Part shown: positions 1 to 7,638 of the stretch, one piece after another | How the letters are laid out: every line of letters starts with the position of its first letter | Numbering within the stretch: the first letter of the stretch is position 1 | Assembly: GCA_965262365.1 (NCBI GenBank) | Contig: OZ253541.1 | Location: 3,410,001 to 3,474,000, forward strand | Reading direction: 5' to 3' | Length of the DNA stretch: 64,000 nucleotides | Source of the DNA: UBA6522 sp965262365 | GTDB taxonomy: Bacteria; Pseudomonadota; Gammaproteobacteria; Steroidobacterales; Rariloculaceae | Program-made: the position numbers and the translations under genes | The notes under the pieces: model-generated | Seen by the model: only the letters and a program-made list of their open reading frames with translations | The model's database searches: none | What the model was told of the DNA's origin: nothing

Positions 1-667
1 CCAGCAGGGTGGAGGTCTTGGTGGGTTCGCCGAAGCGCACGGCAAAGCCGTGGATTCGGCCGAGCGCTTTCCTGGGGCGAGAAATCGGGGCCTTCGCCGG
101 TCGGTAAGAATCGAGCCAGGTTCGGTGAACGCCGGCAACTTCTCCGTCGTCCCCGGCAACGGCGGCGACCAGCGCCGGATAGCGGCGCCAGCCGCCGGAG
201 TCCAGGCGATAGGGCAATGAAGGATGGAACCGCAGGGCGGGGAACCGGCAGCGGAGGATGCCGCGCGCCTTGAGATAAAGTTCGCCGTGTGTGTGGGCTA
301 TGGGCTGGCAGCGGTTCCACAGGTTGCGGGCCGCTTCGGTGCGGTCATAGGTGTCGGGGCGCGACGAAGCCGGAGCGAGGGGCCGGGCCAGGAACCGGTG
401 CGCCTCGGCGAGTGTCTCGCGCAGCGAGCGGGAGCCTGTGGCCAGGCGGATGAGGTCCAGCAGATCGCCGTGCAACTGTTCGGCGGGATCCGACCATTTC
501 CCGACCGGGCCCGGGGGCTCAAGCCGCACGAACAGCGAACGGCCCGGCGCGCCGCGCACGTCCCCTGCGCACCAGTAGCGGCCGACGCGCCGCCCGTGGG
601 CAAGATAGCGCCGGCAGCAATCTTCCGCATGCGCGGCCAGCGCCGCGGCGGTGTCGGCCGCGTTCAT
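1..667 (-). CDS. Partial Toprim/primase-like protein (DUF7146 type)
   Basis: Only the N-terminal 222 residues lie in the window; the gene runs off the left edge. It starts at ATG 667. The frame reads through without a stop and carries features of the plasmid/ICE primase-like Toprim family: an early segment with RYWCAGD, then GKWSDP and HGDLLDLIRLATG, later LYLKARGI, then a PALVAAVAGDDGEVAGVHRTW block and GFAVRFGEP. Family members are thought to make or process primers during transfer or replication of mobile elements. The ssb gene directly upstream on the same strand fits that role. The catalytic Toprim residues would lie outside the window, so activity cannot be judged. Confidence 0.65.
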   Translation of the reverse strand, partial: MNAADTAAALAAHAEDCCRRYLAHGRRVGRYWCAGDVRGAPGRSLFVRLEPPGPVGKWSDPAEQLHGDLLDLIRLATGSRSLRETLAEAHRFLARPLAPASSRPDTYDRTEAARNLWNRCQPIAHTHGELYLKARGILRCRFPALRFHPSLPYRLDSGGWRRYPALVAAVAGDDGEVAGVHRTWLDSYRPAKAPISRPRKALGRIHGFAVRFGEPTKTSTLL

Positions 668-744
668 GGGAGCAGCACGGGCGGGACTGGCGCCGACGTG
701 GCGTGAACGGTCGGGAAAGGTGAATGGAACATTGGGATCGGCTC

Positions 745-804
745 TCCGCCTGAGGAGTCGCCCCGGTGCCGGTCGGACTCGACCGCTCCGGGGCGTGAGG
801 CGGA
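745..804. other. Stem-loop between ssb and the primase-like gene
   Basis: TCCGCCT at 745-751 pairs with AGGCGGA at 798-804. Inside it GCCCCGG pairs with CCGGGGC, giving a two-part stem. It lies in the gap between the ssb stop and the start of the next gene on the minus strand. It could act in attenuation or as a terminator, but no T-run follows on either strand. Function unknown. Confidence 0.35.
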
Positions 805-944
805 GATGAACGGCCCGGGGATCGGGCCGACGGGTGACGGCAGGATGCCGTCAGGCGATGCGGCGCCTGGCCGGTGCGTGAGAACAGGCCGACCCCCGCC
901 CGAGATCGGGCGGAAGCCGGCCTGCGGGGCGCGGACGATCCGTG

Positions 945-1400
945 CTAGAAGGGCACCTCCGTGTCCGCGGTGGAAGCGGCGGGGGCCGCCTCGGCGGACG
1001 CCTGCCCGGCCTCGGGCTCACCGGAGCCGTTGGACTCGTTGGCGCCGTTGGGCCGCTCGAGGAACTGGACCCGTCCGCCCGGAGCCAGCAGGATCTCGGT
1101 GGAGAACCGGTCGGACTCCTCGCCGTCCTTCCTCCAGCGACGCGTCTGCAGCTTCCCGGACACGTAGACCAGCCGGCCCTTGCGAGCGTGCTTCTCCAGC
1201 ATATCCACGAGCCCCGGCTGGAACGTGACGACCCGGTGCCACTCCGTTTTTTCGACCCGCTCGCCGCCGCCGTTGCGATCCAGGTAGCTCTCGTCCGTCG
1301 CGATGCTCATGTTCGCGACGCGGCCCCCCGATACCAGATGATTGACGGTGACGTCGGCGCCGAGGCGCCCGATGACTTCTGCGCGATTCAAACCAAACAT
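945..1400 (-). CDS. ssb: Single-stranded DNA-binding protein
   Basis: Predicted 151-residue SSB that coats single-stranded DNA during replication or conjugative transfer. The start chosen is ATG 1400, giving MFGLNRAEVIGRLG, preceded by AGGAG at good spacing; an upstream in-frame extension to 1628 has no such signal. The OB fold spans roughly residues 1-105, with EWHRVVTF and the YVSGKLQTRRW strand typical of the family. A flexible Gly/Ser/Ala-rich linker follows, and the C-terminus TEVPF corresponds to the acidic partner-binding tip (DDDIPF in E. coli). It sits in an integrative-element gene block, so it is probably an element-borne paralogue rather than the housekeeping copy. Confidence 0.93.
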   Translation of the reverse strand: MFGLNRAEVIGRLGADVTVNHLVSGGRVANMSIATDESYLDRNGGGERVEKTEWHRVVTFQPGLVDMLEKHARKGRLVYVSGKLQTRRWRKDGEESDRFSTEILLAPGGRVQFLERPNGANESNGSGEPEAGQASAEAAPAASTADTEVPF

Positions 1401-1504
1401 GGTAGATCTCCTGAGGTACTGGTTAATGACAAAGAGTTGAACGAACCGGGAACGACTCTCCCGAGCCCTCCCCGATTCACCCTTATCGGGCTTGGCCCGA
1501 ACTC

Positions 1505-1723
1505 TCAGACCGGCGAAGCGGACCGCGCCGCGACAACCTGGCGGGCCACATGAGCGGGCAGGCCGATCTGGGCGAGCAGCGATTCGGTGTCGATGTTCGG
1601 AGCGCAGGCTTCGCGGCGCGCAGCGCAATCCGGATCCGGGGCGTCAGCCACGGTGTCGGCGGCAAACGGTTTGTTGAAGTCGAGCGGCACGGGGTCCGCG
1701 CCGTCATGGGCAAGGTGATACAT
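1505..1723 (-). CDS. Small hypothetical protein
   Basis: A 72-residue open frame starting at ATG 1723, with a GGAG Shine-Dalgarno a few bases upstream, lying between ssb and the zinc-ribbon gene on the same strand. The C-terminal half (NIDTESLLAQIGLPAHVARQVV) looks like a short helical segment. I do not recognise the family. Orientation, spacing and the ribosome-binding site support it as a real member of the block; composition gives no further clue. Confidence 0.5.
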   Translation of the reverse strand: MYHLAHDGADPVPLDFNKPFAADTVADAPDPDCAARREACAPNIDTESLLAQIGLPAHVARQVVAARSASPV

Positions 1724-1838
1724 GGGGATTCTCCGTAGGAGTCAAGGGATCCCGCGGGCCGAAACTCTCTCTCGGCCCACGGGCGCTCGCCCCCGCCGTG
1801 CGACACCTCACGTTGCGGATGCGCCGCCGGCGGCCGGA

Positions 1839-2855
1839 TCAATTCCAACCCGCGATGGAGTGCATCGGCGAGCTCTCGACGAGGAGTTCGACGTCATCGA
1901 GCGACAGCCCCGCAAAGCTCAGGCTCAGGATGGCATCCTCCCAACGGTCCCAGGTGCCGAGGTCATCGCCGCTCGCGCGGTCGACGACGGTGCAGCCGGG
2001 ATCCCAGTTCGGCATGCCGCACGCGTGCCCGGCGCGCTCGTATTCGCGACTGGCGCAATCCTCGCACCGCGATGCTCCGAAGGTCGGGTTGCGCCCGCAG
2101 TGTGTGCAGACCCATCGAGCGCGGCGCTCGGCATAACGGGCGCGGCTGGCCTCGCTCTTCTTCGGCTGGTAGCTGGCCTCGACGACCGAGCAGGGGCCGC
2201 AGAGCAGCGCACCGTCGAAGGCCGGCGTGGCGCACCGCGTACAAAGACCGGCCGCCCGCCGTGCGGCGTACGTCAGCCGGTCGGCGGTCCGGCGCGCCTG
2301 GAGACAGGTGCCGCAGCTCGATGCGCCGTCGACGGGCCGGCTGCGCCCGCACCGGATGCACAGGCCGGCCACTCGTCGCGCGCGCTGGCGCTGTCGGGTA
2401 CGGCGGCGTGCGTGCCGGCGTTTGGATGCCACCGGCTTACCTCCGTAGAGTTCACCGGCGTCGCGGGCTTTGGCGTATCGTTCGCGATCACGCCGCCGCC
2501 GGCGCTCGCTGCAACCGGCGCACAGTTTCCGTTCCGGCTCGTAAGGATGCCGGCCGCATTTGCTACAGAGTCCCTGGGCCAGACGTTTGGCTGCCTTGGC
2601 TTTGGCGCGTTGGTACTCGGTCTGCCTCGCCTTGGGATCCCGGACCCGCTTGATTCCGGCTGCGCGGCGTTTCGCGTCGCGGATCCGGTCCGCGATGCGG
2701 CGCTTCTCGGCGCACGGATCGCAGACCGCGCCCCCGGGAGCGGGAGATTGCCGGCCGCACCTGGGGCACATACCACGGGCCACACGCTCCGCGGTCCGCC
2801 GGCGGGATCTCTGGCGGTTGAATTCGCGCCGCCGCCCGGGATCTGCATATGGCAT
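1839..2855 (-). CDS. Five-zinc-ribbon, arginine-rich protein
   Basis: A 338-residue protein starting at ATG 2855 with GGGAG upstream. It has five CxxC...CxxC units: C30/C33-C45/C48, C97/C100-C112/C115, C166/C169-C181/C184, C205/C208-C219/C222 and C250/C253-C264/C267. Most are introduced by a Gly-Leu-Cys or similar turn and separated by Arg/Lys-rich, probably helical, linkers. The last 60 residues lack cysteine pairs and are acidic. Four knuckles of this kind per zinc suggest five structural zinc sites, and the basic linkers suggest nucleic-acid binding. No enzymatic motif is visible. Context is the ssb/primase-like block of an integrative element. Function unknown; a role as a DNA- or RNA-binding scaffold is inference. 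Confidence 0.8.
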   Translation of the reverse strand: MPYADPGRRREFNRQRSRRRTAERVARGMCPRCGRQSPAPGGAVCDPCAEKRRIADRIRDAKRRAAGIKRVRDPKARQTEYQRAKAKAAKRLAQGLCSKCGRHPYEPERKLCAGCSERRRRRDRERYAKARDAGELYGGKPVASKRRHARRRTRQRQRARRVAGLCIRCGRSRPVDGASSCGTCLQARRTADRLTYAARRAAGLCTRCATPAFDGALLCGPCSVVEASYQPKKSEASRARYAERRARWVCTHCGRNPTFGASRCEDCASREYERAGHACGMPNWDPGCTVVDRASGDDLGTWDRWEDAILSLSFAGLSLDDVELLVESSPMHSIAGWN

Positions 2856-2924
2856 GGCACTCTCCCTGAAAGGTGGGCGGACACCGTCGGACGGACGGCG
2901 GTACGTACATAGGGAAACGGACGT

Positions 2925-2973
2925 TCAGCGCCGCATCGTGCGGTCGCCGAACAGGCCGCATGCGGCATAGCCC
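2925..2973 (-). pseudogene. 3' remnant of the gene split by the RIT element
   Basis: Read on the minus strand from the GGGCTAT core (2973-2967), the sequence continues in the frame of the fragment at 6422-6712. It adds the 13 residues AACGLFGDRTMRR and ends at TGA 2927-2925. Joining the flanks at the shared GGGCTAT rebuilds a 110-residue protein. The zinc-ribbon gene starts 70 bp further on, as expected in one operon. Confidence 0.6.
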
Positions 2974-3000
2974 AAATGTTTCATGAAACATTTGGGCTAT
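2967..3000. repeat. Perfect 34-bp palindrome at the left end of the RIT element
   Basis: The 34 bases are identical to their reverse complement: ATAGCCC (2967-2973), a 20-bp palindromic centre (2974-2993, with TTTCATGAAA in the middle), and GGGCTAT (2994-3000). The right arm is also the outer end of the left 86-bp inverted repeat. The left arm matches the 7-bp core at 6422-6428. It probably marks a recombinase crossover or binding site. No T-run suggests a terminator. Confidence 0.8.
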
Positions 3001-3079
3001 AATGCTATCTGGGGTCATATGTTGCGGCGCTCTCGATTCCCTCGTTAGACGGTGGATGGACACCGGATCGCCGCAACAT
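2994..3079. repeat. RIT left inverted repeat
   Basis: 86 bp. Its reverse complement matches 6343-6428 base for base by eye. The outer end is GGGCTATAATGC and the inner end is CGCCGCAACAT. Within it ATGTTGCGGCG and CGCCGCAACAT form a smaller inverted pair, which may be recombinase binding arms. Confidence 0.92.
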
Positions 3080-3138
3080 AATTTGCAGAACTGCACCCCA
3101 CGAACATGATCGTGGCTCCCACAACACGGAGACACGTC

Positions 3139-4398
3139 ATGTTTGAAAAACTCTTTACAAAACCGTTCACAATCGAGCGGTACCGAAGCGCACCACTCGC
3201 CGAACATCGGAGGCGATATCTCAGGCACCTGGCCGCACAGGGCACCGCCAGACTGACGTTGCGGCAAATCGCGAATGACCAGGTGCGCCTGCTTTGCATT
3301 CTGGATCTGAAGGAAGGCGAGAGGATCAGCGTTTCCAGGATCGAAGCCACGGCTGCGGACTGGCCTCACGCGCGAGTTTATCGGGTTGGCCGCAGGCTGC
3401 GGTCCTCCCGCCGATCGGTCAAGTACGCTCTCGGTCGGGTCGTCCGATGGCTGCGTTTTTTGGGCTGGCTGGATGAGCCTATCGCGCGGCCACGCCACCT
3501 GCATGGTGCAGAGGTCGCCACGTATGAGCGGTGGATGCGCGATGAGCGCGGCTACGTCGAAGTATCAATCCAGGACCGGCTTCGAACCGCTGACGAGTTC
3601 TTTGACTGGCTGAAGGCCAAGGGCAAACCGCTGGGTTCGGTCACGATCGCCGACATCGATGCGTCCATCGCGGCAAAGGCAGCCCGTCGAGACTACAGCC
3701 GGGTCACCATCAGGACACACGCCGCGCGGCTTCGAGTATTCTTCGGCTTTGCCGAGGAGCGCGGCTGGTGTAACCCGGGGACGGCCGCTGGGATCATCCC
3801 TGAACGGTTGTATCCGGGACAGAACGTGCGCAGCACGCTGAGTCAGTCTGACATCCGGAATCTCTTGGCCACCACCGAGCGTGACCGGCCGGTCGATAAG
3901 CGCGACCGTGCCATCCTGATGCTGTTCATCGTCTACGGTCTGCGAGCCGGCGAGGTTCGCCGTCTGCAACTGGTGGACCTGGACTGGCACAACGAAACAT
4001 TGCGCGTGCACCGGCCCAAAACGGGTCGGACGGATCTGTATCCGCTCTCCCGAGCCGTTGGACAAGCCATTGTTCGGTACCTCTTCGAGGTCCGCCCCTG
4101 TGTTGCTGACCGTACGGTGTTCCTTAGACTCGTCGCTCCGATCCAGCCACTTGGTAGAACGGCTTTCGGAAACATTGTCCGACATCGCCTGAACGGTCTG
4201 GGCATTACAGCCGGACGCCGGGGAACGCATGCCCTGCGTCACGCCGCAGCCCAACATCTGCTTGACCGGGGCGCGTCGATGAAAGTGATCGGGGATTATC
4301 TCGGGCACCGCAGTCCGCGTTCCACCAAGACCTACGCCAGGTTCGATCTGAACGCCCTTCACGAGGTCGCCGACTTCAATCTGGAGGGCCTGTCATGA
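3139..4398 (+). CDS. RIT tyrosine recombinase A
   Basis: 419 residues from ATG 3139, which has GGAG seven bases upstream; a start at 3106 is possible but lacks this signal. The N-terminal half is the SAM-like DNA-binding part. The C-terminal catalytic domain keeps the family set: Arg in GLRAGEV, Lys in PKTGRTD, HALRH, the LGHRS histidine and the nucleophile Tyr in TKTYARF. It cuts and rejoins DNA through a covalent phosphotyrosine. It is the first gene of a translationally coupled trio, overlapping the next by 4 bp (ATGA). RIT elements need all three recombinases, by established knowledge of the family; the division of labour is not known to me. Confidence 0.9.
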   Translation: MFEKLFTKPFTIERYRSAPLAEHRRRYLRHLAAQGTARLTLRQIANDQVRLLCILDLKEGERISVSRIEATAADWPHARVYRVGRRLRSSRRSVKYALGRVVRWLRFLGWLDEPIARPRHLHGAEVATYERWMRDERGYVEVSIQDRLRTADEFFDWLKAKGKPLGSVTIADIDASIAAKAARRDYSRVTIRTHAARLRVFFGFAEERGWCNPGTAAGIIPERLYPGQNVRSTLSQSDIRNLLATTERDRPVDKRDRAILMLFIVYGLRAGEVRRLQLVDLDWHNETLRVHRPKTGRTDLYPLSRAVGQAIVRYLFEVRPCVADRTVFLRLVAPIQPLGRTAFGNIVRHRLNGLGITAGRRGTHALRHAAAQHLLDRGASMKVIGDYLGHRSPRSTKTYARFDLNALHEVADFNLEGLS

Positions 4399-5339
4399 CA
4401 TTACGAAAAGCCATCGATCGATACGTTGCCTGGCAACGCTCCCACGGCGCGAAGTTCAACACCAGCGCGCACATGCTGAGTCTGTTCCTAAAGTACCTTG
4501 ACGAGGGAATCGACTGCGACGCCGTCACCCGTTCACAGGTCTGCACGTTCCTGGCGGGCAAGGGTCCGCTGACCCGATACCGGGAGAACAAGTACGGTGC
4601 GCTGGCGGGGTTCTACCGCTATGCGATCAGCCGGGGCTACGCAAGTTCTTCGCCGCTGCCGGACAATGAGCCGAAGCCGCCCCGATCGGCGCTGCCGTAC
4701 ATCTACTCGCGCGATGAACTGCGCCGGCTCTTCGGCTGCATCGACGCAAGCCGGGCGCTCGCGCGGCAGTTGGATGCGCAGACCTTCCGCACGCTGCTCC
4801 TGCTTCTTTACGGCGCAGGGTTGCGAGGCGGCGAGGCCCGGTCCCTGACGGTCGATGACGTGGATCTGTCCGCCGCGGTACTGACCGTGCGCGACACGAA
4901 GTTCTACAAGAGCCGCCTGGTGCCGGTCGGACCCCAGTTGGCCGATGCGCTGCGAAGCTATGCGACGCTGCGCGCAAAGCGGCCCTGTCGGCACGGCCGG
5001 CAATCCTGCTTCCTCGCAAACCGAGACGGATCGCCGCTGCACAAGGACACGGTCTACCACGCCTTCTTCAGGCTGCTGCGCCGGGCCAGGATCCAGCCTA
5101 CGGACCCCTCCGTGCAGGCGCCGTGCATGCATGCGTTGAGACACAGCTTCGCAGTCCATCGAGTCACGGACTGGTACCGCCAGGGGGCTGACGTGCAGCG
5201 TCTCCTGCCGGTGCTCTCGACCTATCTCGGCCACGCCAGACTGCGCCACACGCAAGTGTACTTGTCGATGACGCCGGAGCTGCTGCATGAGGCCGCGCTG
5301 CGCTTCGAGCGCCATGCAGGAGGTATCGGCCATGAGTGA
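4395..5339 (+). CDS. RIT tyrosine recombinase B
   Basis: 314 residues, starting at ATG 4395 inside the stop of gene A. Phage-integrase family: the N-terminal core-binding domain is followed by the catalytic domain with Arg in GAGLRGGEA, Lys in DTKFYKSR, HALRHSF, LGHARLRHTQ and the active Tyr in QVYLS. A slightly longer insert (DWYRQGADVQRL) precedes the LGH motif, as in other middle members of such trios. It overlaps gene C by 8 bp, so the three proteins are probably made together in fixed proportion. Confidence 0.9.
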   Translation: MTLRKAIDRYVAWQRSHGAKFNTSAHMLSLFLKYLDEGIDCDAVTRSQVCTFLAGKGPLTRYRENKYGALAGFYRYAISRGYASSSPLPDNEPKPPRSALPYIYSRDELRRLFGCIDASRALARQLDAQTFRTLLLLLYGAGLRGGEARSLTVDDVDLSAAVLTVRDTKFYKSRLVPVGPQLADALRSYATLRAKRPCRHGRQSCFLANRDGSPLHKDTVYHAFFRLLRRARIQPTDPSVQAPCMHALRHSFAVHRVTDWYRQGADVQRLLPVLSTYLGHARLRHTQVYLSMTPELLHEAALRFERHAGGIGHE

Positions 5340-6330
5340 CAGCCAACCTCTGCTGGGCCCCTGGCTCCAACGGTTTTTTTTGGAACACCTCGTGACCGAG
5401 CGGAATCTGTCGCGCAACACCCGCAAGAGCTACCGGGACACCTTCAGGCTGCTCGTCCCGTTCGCCTGTGCCCAACTCGGCAAAGCCGATTATCGGCTGG
5501 GCGTTCTGGATCTGACGGGTGAACTGGTTAGGCGGTTCCTCGCTCATCTGGAGGATGAACGTGGCTGCTCGCCTCAGACCCGCAACGTGCGCCTGACGGC
5601 GGTGCGCGCGTTCGCCCGTTTCGTGGCCAGCCGCGACCCGGCCCATGTCGCGTGGCGCGGCCAAATGTGCGCCATTGCGTCGAAAAAGGCAACGCCACGG
5701 CCGATCGGCTGGCTGACCGAGGACGAAATGGCCACGCTGCTCGATGTGCCCGACCGCACCACGCGGCACGGACGAAGTGAATACGTGCTTTTGCTGTTCC
5801 TGTACAAGACAGGTGCCCGCGTGTCCGAAGCCACGCAACTGCGGGTGCGCGACCTGCGGGTCGGTCGCCGGAATGGCGGCCACGCGCTCGTCACCCTGCA
5901 CGGAAAGGGTGGAATGGTCCGCCAGTGCCCGCTGCAGCCGCAAACCGAACGCGTGATGGCCGAGCATGTAGAGGGGCGCCAGGCCGATGATGCCGTCTTC
6001 CTCAACAGGCGTGGCCAGCCGTTCACCCGGTTCGGTGTCTACTGGGTCGTCCAACGTTGCGCAGCCGCTGTGCCGGCATTGGCCGGAAGGAAGGTAACGC
6101 CCCATTTACTGAGACATACGACCGCCTGCCACCTGGTGTTCGCCGGCGTGGATATCAACACGGTCCGCGCGTGGCTCGGCCATGCGTCGATCGATACCAC
6201 CAACGTCTATGCCGAAATCAACCTCAAGATGAAGGCCGAGGCGATGGCGCTCTGCGATGTGGCTGAACAGGGACCGAGCCGTCCGTGGAAGGAGAACAAG
6301 GGGTTGATGGCCTTCCTCGATTCCTTGTGA
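5332..6330 (+). CDS. RIT tyrosine recombinase C
   Basis: 332 residues from ATG 5332, with AGGAGG just upstream, favoured over an in-frame start at 5287. The XerC/D-like N-terminal domain (residues about 10-110, with NLSRNTRKSYRDTF) is followed by the catalytic domain: Arg in TGARVSEA, Lys in HGKGGMVR, HLLRHTTA, LGHASIDTT and Tyr in NVYAEI. It ends just inside the right inverted repeat and completes the trio. Confidence 0.9.
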   Translation: MSDSQPLLGPWLQRFFLEHLVTERNLSRNTRKSYRDTFRLLVPFACAQLGKADYRLGVLDLTGELVRRFLAHLEDERGCSPQTRNVRLTAVRAFARFVASRDPAHVAWRGQMCAIASKKATPRPIGWLTEDEMATLLDVPDRTTRHGRSEYVLLLFLYKTGARVSEATQLRVRDLRVGRRNGGHALVTLHGKGGMVRQCPLQPQTERVMAEHVEGRQADDAVFLNRRGQPFTRFGVYWVVQRCAAAVPALAGRKVTPHLLRHTTACHLVFAGVDINTVRAWLGHASIDTTNVYAEINLKMKAEAMALCDVAEQGPSRPWKENKGLMAFLDSL

Positions 6331-6342
6331 ACGCAGAAGATA

Positions 6343-6428
6343 ATGTTGCGGCGATCCGGTGTCCATCCACCGTCTAACGAGGGAATCGAGAGCGCCGCAA
6401 CATATGACCCCAGATAGCATTATAGCCC
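6343..6428. repeat. RIT right inverted repeat
   Basis: 86 bp, the inverted copy of 2994-3079 with no mismatch seen. It ends in ATAGCCC (6422-6428), directly followed by host coding sequence. Unlike the left end it carries no extra 20-bp palindrome. Confidence 0.92.
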
Positions 6429-6712
6429 CAGTATTGAATTCCGCTGCGCGTACCGAGGCCCGTGCAGACAATGATCTCGTTGTAGGCGGGGCGAAGCTCC
6501 TGGACGGCGTCGAGCGAAGCGACCTCGGGCTTCGGGCGGCCGCGCCCGTTGTTCTTCGCCGGCGCCTTGCCGGGCCAGTGGCGTATTTCTCCATTGCTCA
6601 TGGCCCGGAAGCGCTCTACGACATAACATTCGCCCTGGTCGAGGAGTCCGCCGCCGAAATAGTGGGTGAGAAAAGTCGACGCCGGCGCGCGGCCGTTGGT
6701 GGATGTGCTCAT
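6422..6712 (-). pseudogene. Hypothetical element protein, 5' part, interrupted by RIT
   Basis: Starts at ATG 6712 with GGAG nine bases upstream and encodes 97 residues up to the RIT junction (...GTRSGIQYWGY). Past that point the frame enters the inverted repeat and stops at 6374, giving a chimeric tail. Continuing instead into the left flank (2966-2925) yields 13 more residues and a stop, so the original protein was about 110 residues. It is basic in the middle (KAPAKNNGRGRPK) and I do not recognise a family. It belonged to the same minus-strand block as the zinc-ribbon, ssb and primase-like genes. Confidence 0.65.
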
Positions 6713-7001
6713 CGCGAAAGACTCCGTGCTGCCGGTGATCGGAGGACCGGCCGGCACCCTCCGCGGACACCGCCCTCGTCCCGGTCACAGGCAGACCCGC
6801 CCTCTCGGTGGCGCTCGGGCACGGAATAAAAGGAATCGCGAGTGACTTGGCGCGGGATGGAATCGGCCGGAGCGGGTATGATCCCGACCGGACGGACGCA
6901 TGCAGGTCGGCAACGGGAATCGGATAGTATTTTGCTTTATCGCTCTTCGTCGCAATGCGACATGCAGGAATTGGTAGGCGTTACGTAAGTAATGTTGCCA
7001 A

Positions 7002-7562
7002 GTGAGGGATCCCATCAAGAGCAACAAGATCAGCTCGGCGATTGTGGGCGCCGCAGGCGAGCATTACGTTCTGAGTCAACTATTGCGCTGTGGGTGGATC
7101 GCAGCCTTGGCCCCGGATGGGGCTCCGAACATGGACATTCTGGTCACGGACGAAAACAACCAACGGCTTTGCGCTATCCAGGTCAAGACCCGTCGGAACA
7201 TCGGCCGGGCCAAGGGTTGGGTAATGAACCGCAAACACGAGAAACTGATAGTCGACGATCTTTTCTATGTCTTTGTCGACATCGGCAAGGAACCATCAGA
7301 TCGAACGATCTGTTATGTCCTGCCATCGAAAGAGGTCGCGGATTGCATTCGGCTTTGTCATCGAGTCTGGCTGGATACCCCCGGGCGGGGCGGACGCCCC
7401 CACAAGGACAGTAACGTGCGGGAACTACGGTCAGACCACTCTTTCATCAAACCCGTTTCCGAAAAAGACAGGGCGATCGTTGATCGATACCGGTCAGGTT
7501 GGCTGACGCCCTACCGCGAGAATTGGAGCATTCTGGACCTGCCGGAGGCCGCTGGGTTTTGA
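7002..7562 (+). CDS. PD-(D/E)XK nuclease-like protein
   Basis: 186 residues from GTG 7002; no strong Shine-Dalgarno is seen. The N-terminal half fits the restriction-endonuclease-like fold: E20 in AAGEHYVLSQLL, D45 in MDILV, then Q60-x-K62 in CAIQVKTRR, the variant QxK form of the catalytic pair. Small proteins of this fold include Holliday-junction resolvase-like and accessory nucleases. The C-terminal half, rich in basic and aromatic residues, is not recognised. The gene ends 76 bp before the large restriction-modification gene on the same strand, so the two may be one operon. A defence or DNA-processing role is inferred from that neighbour. All fold residues are present, but activity is unproven. 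Confidence 0.7.
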   Translation: MRDPIKSNKISSAIVGAAGEHYVLSQLLRCGWIAALAPDGAPNMDILVTDENNQRLCAIQVKTRRNIGRAKGWVMNRKHEKLIVDDLFYVFVDIGKEPSDRTICYVLPSKEVADCIRLCHRVWLDTPGRGGRPHKDSNVRELRSDHSFIKPVSEKDRAIVDRYRSGWLTPYRENWSILDLPEAAGF

Positions 7563-7638
7563 CCAGCGTGTCCAACATTCCACTCAAGGTTTGGAGCCTC
7601 CGGGAAAGCCGGTACCGTTTAGATAAGGAACACATCGC

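Larger units (their letters stand above)
2967..6428 (+). mobile_element. RIT (recombinase-in-trio) element
   Basis: Three overlapping tyrosine-recombinase genes lie between 86-bp inverted repeats (2994-3079 and 6343-6428) that appear identical by eye. This is the defining layout of RIT elements. The 7-mer ATAGCCC occurs in direct orientation at 2967-2973 and 6422-6428, consistent with a core shared with or duplicated in the target. The repeats themselves contain an inner inverted pair (ATGTTGCGGCG against CGCCGCAACAT). All three recombinases keep their catalytic residues, so the copy may still be active. Confidence 0.9.

Noticed and set aside
1722..2912. A 396-codon plus-strand frame opposite the zinc-ribbon gene
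   Set aside because: Only the minus strand gives regular CxxC pairs and a ribosome-binding site.
2967..3000. The 34-bp palindrome as a terminator
   Set aside because: No T-run on either side, and one arm is the end of the RIT repeat.
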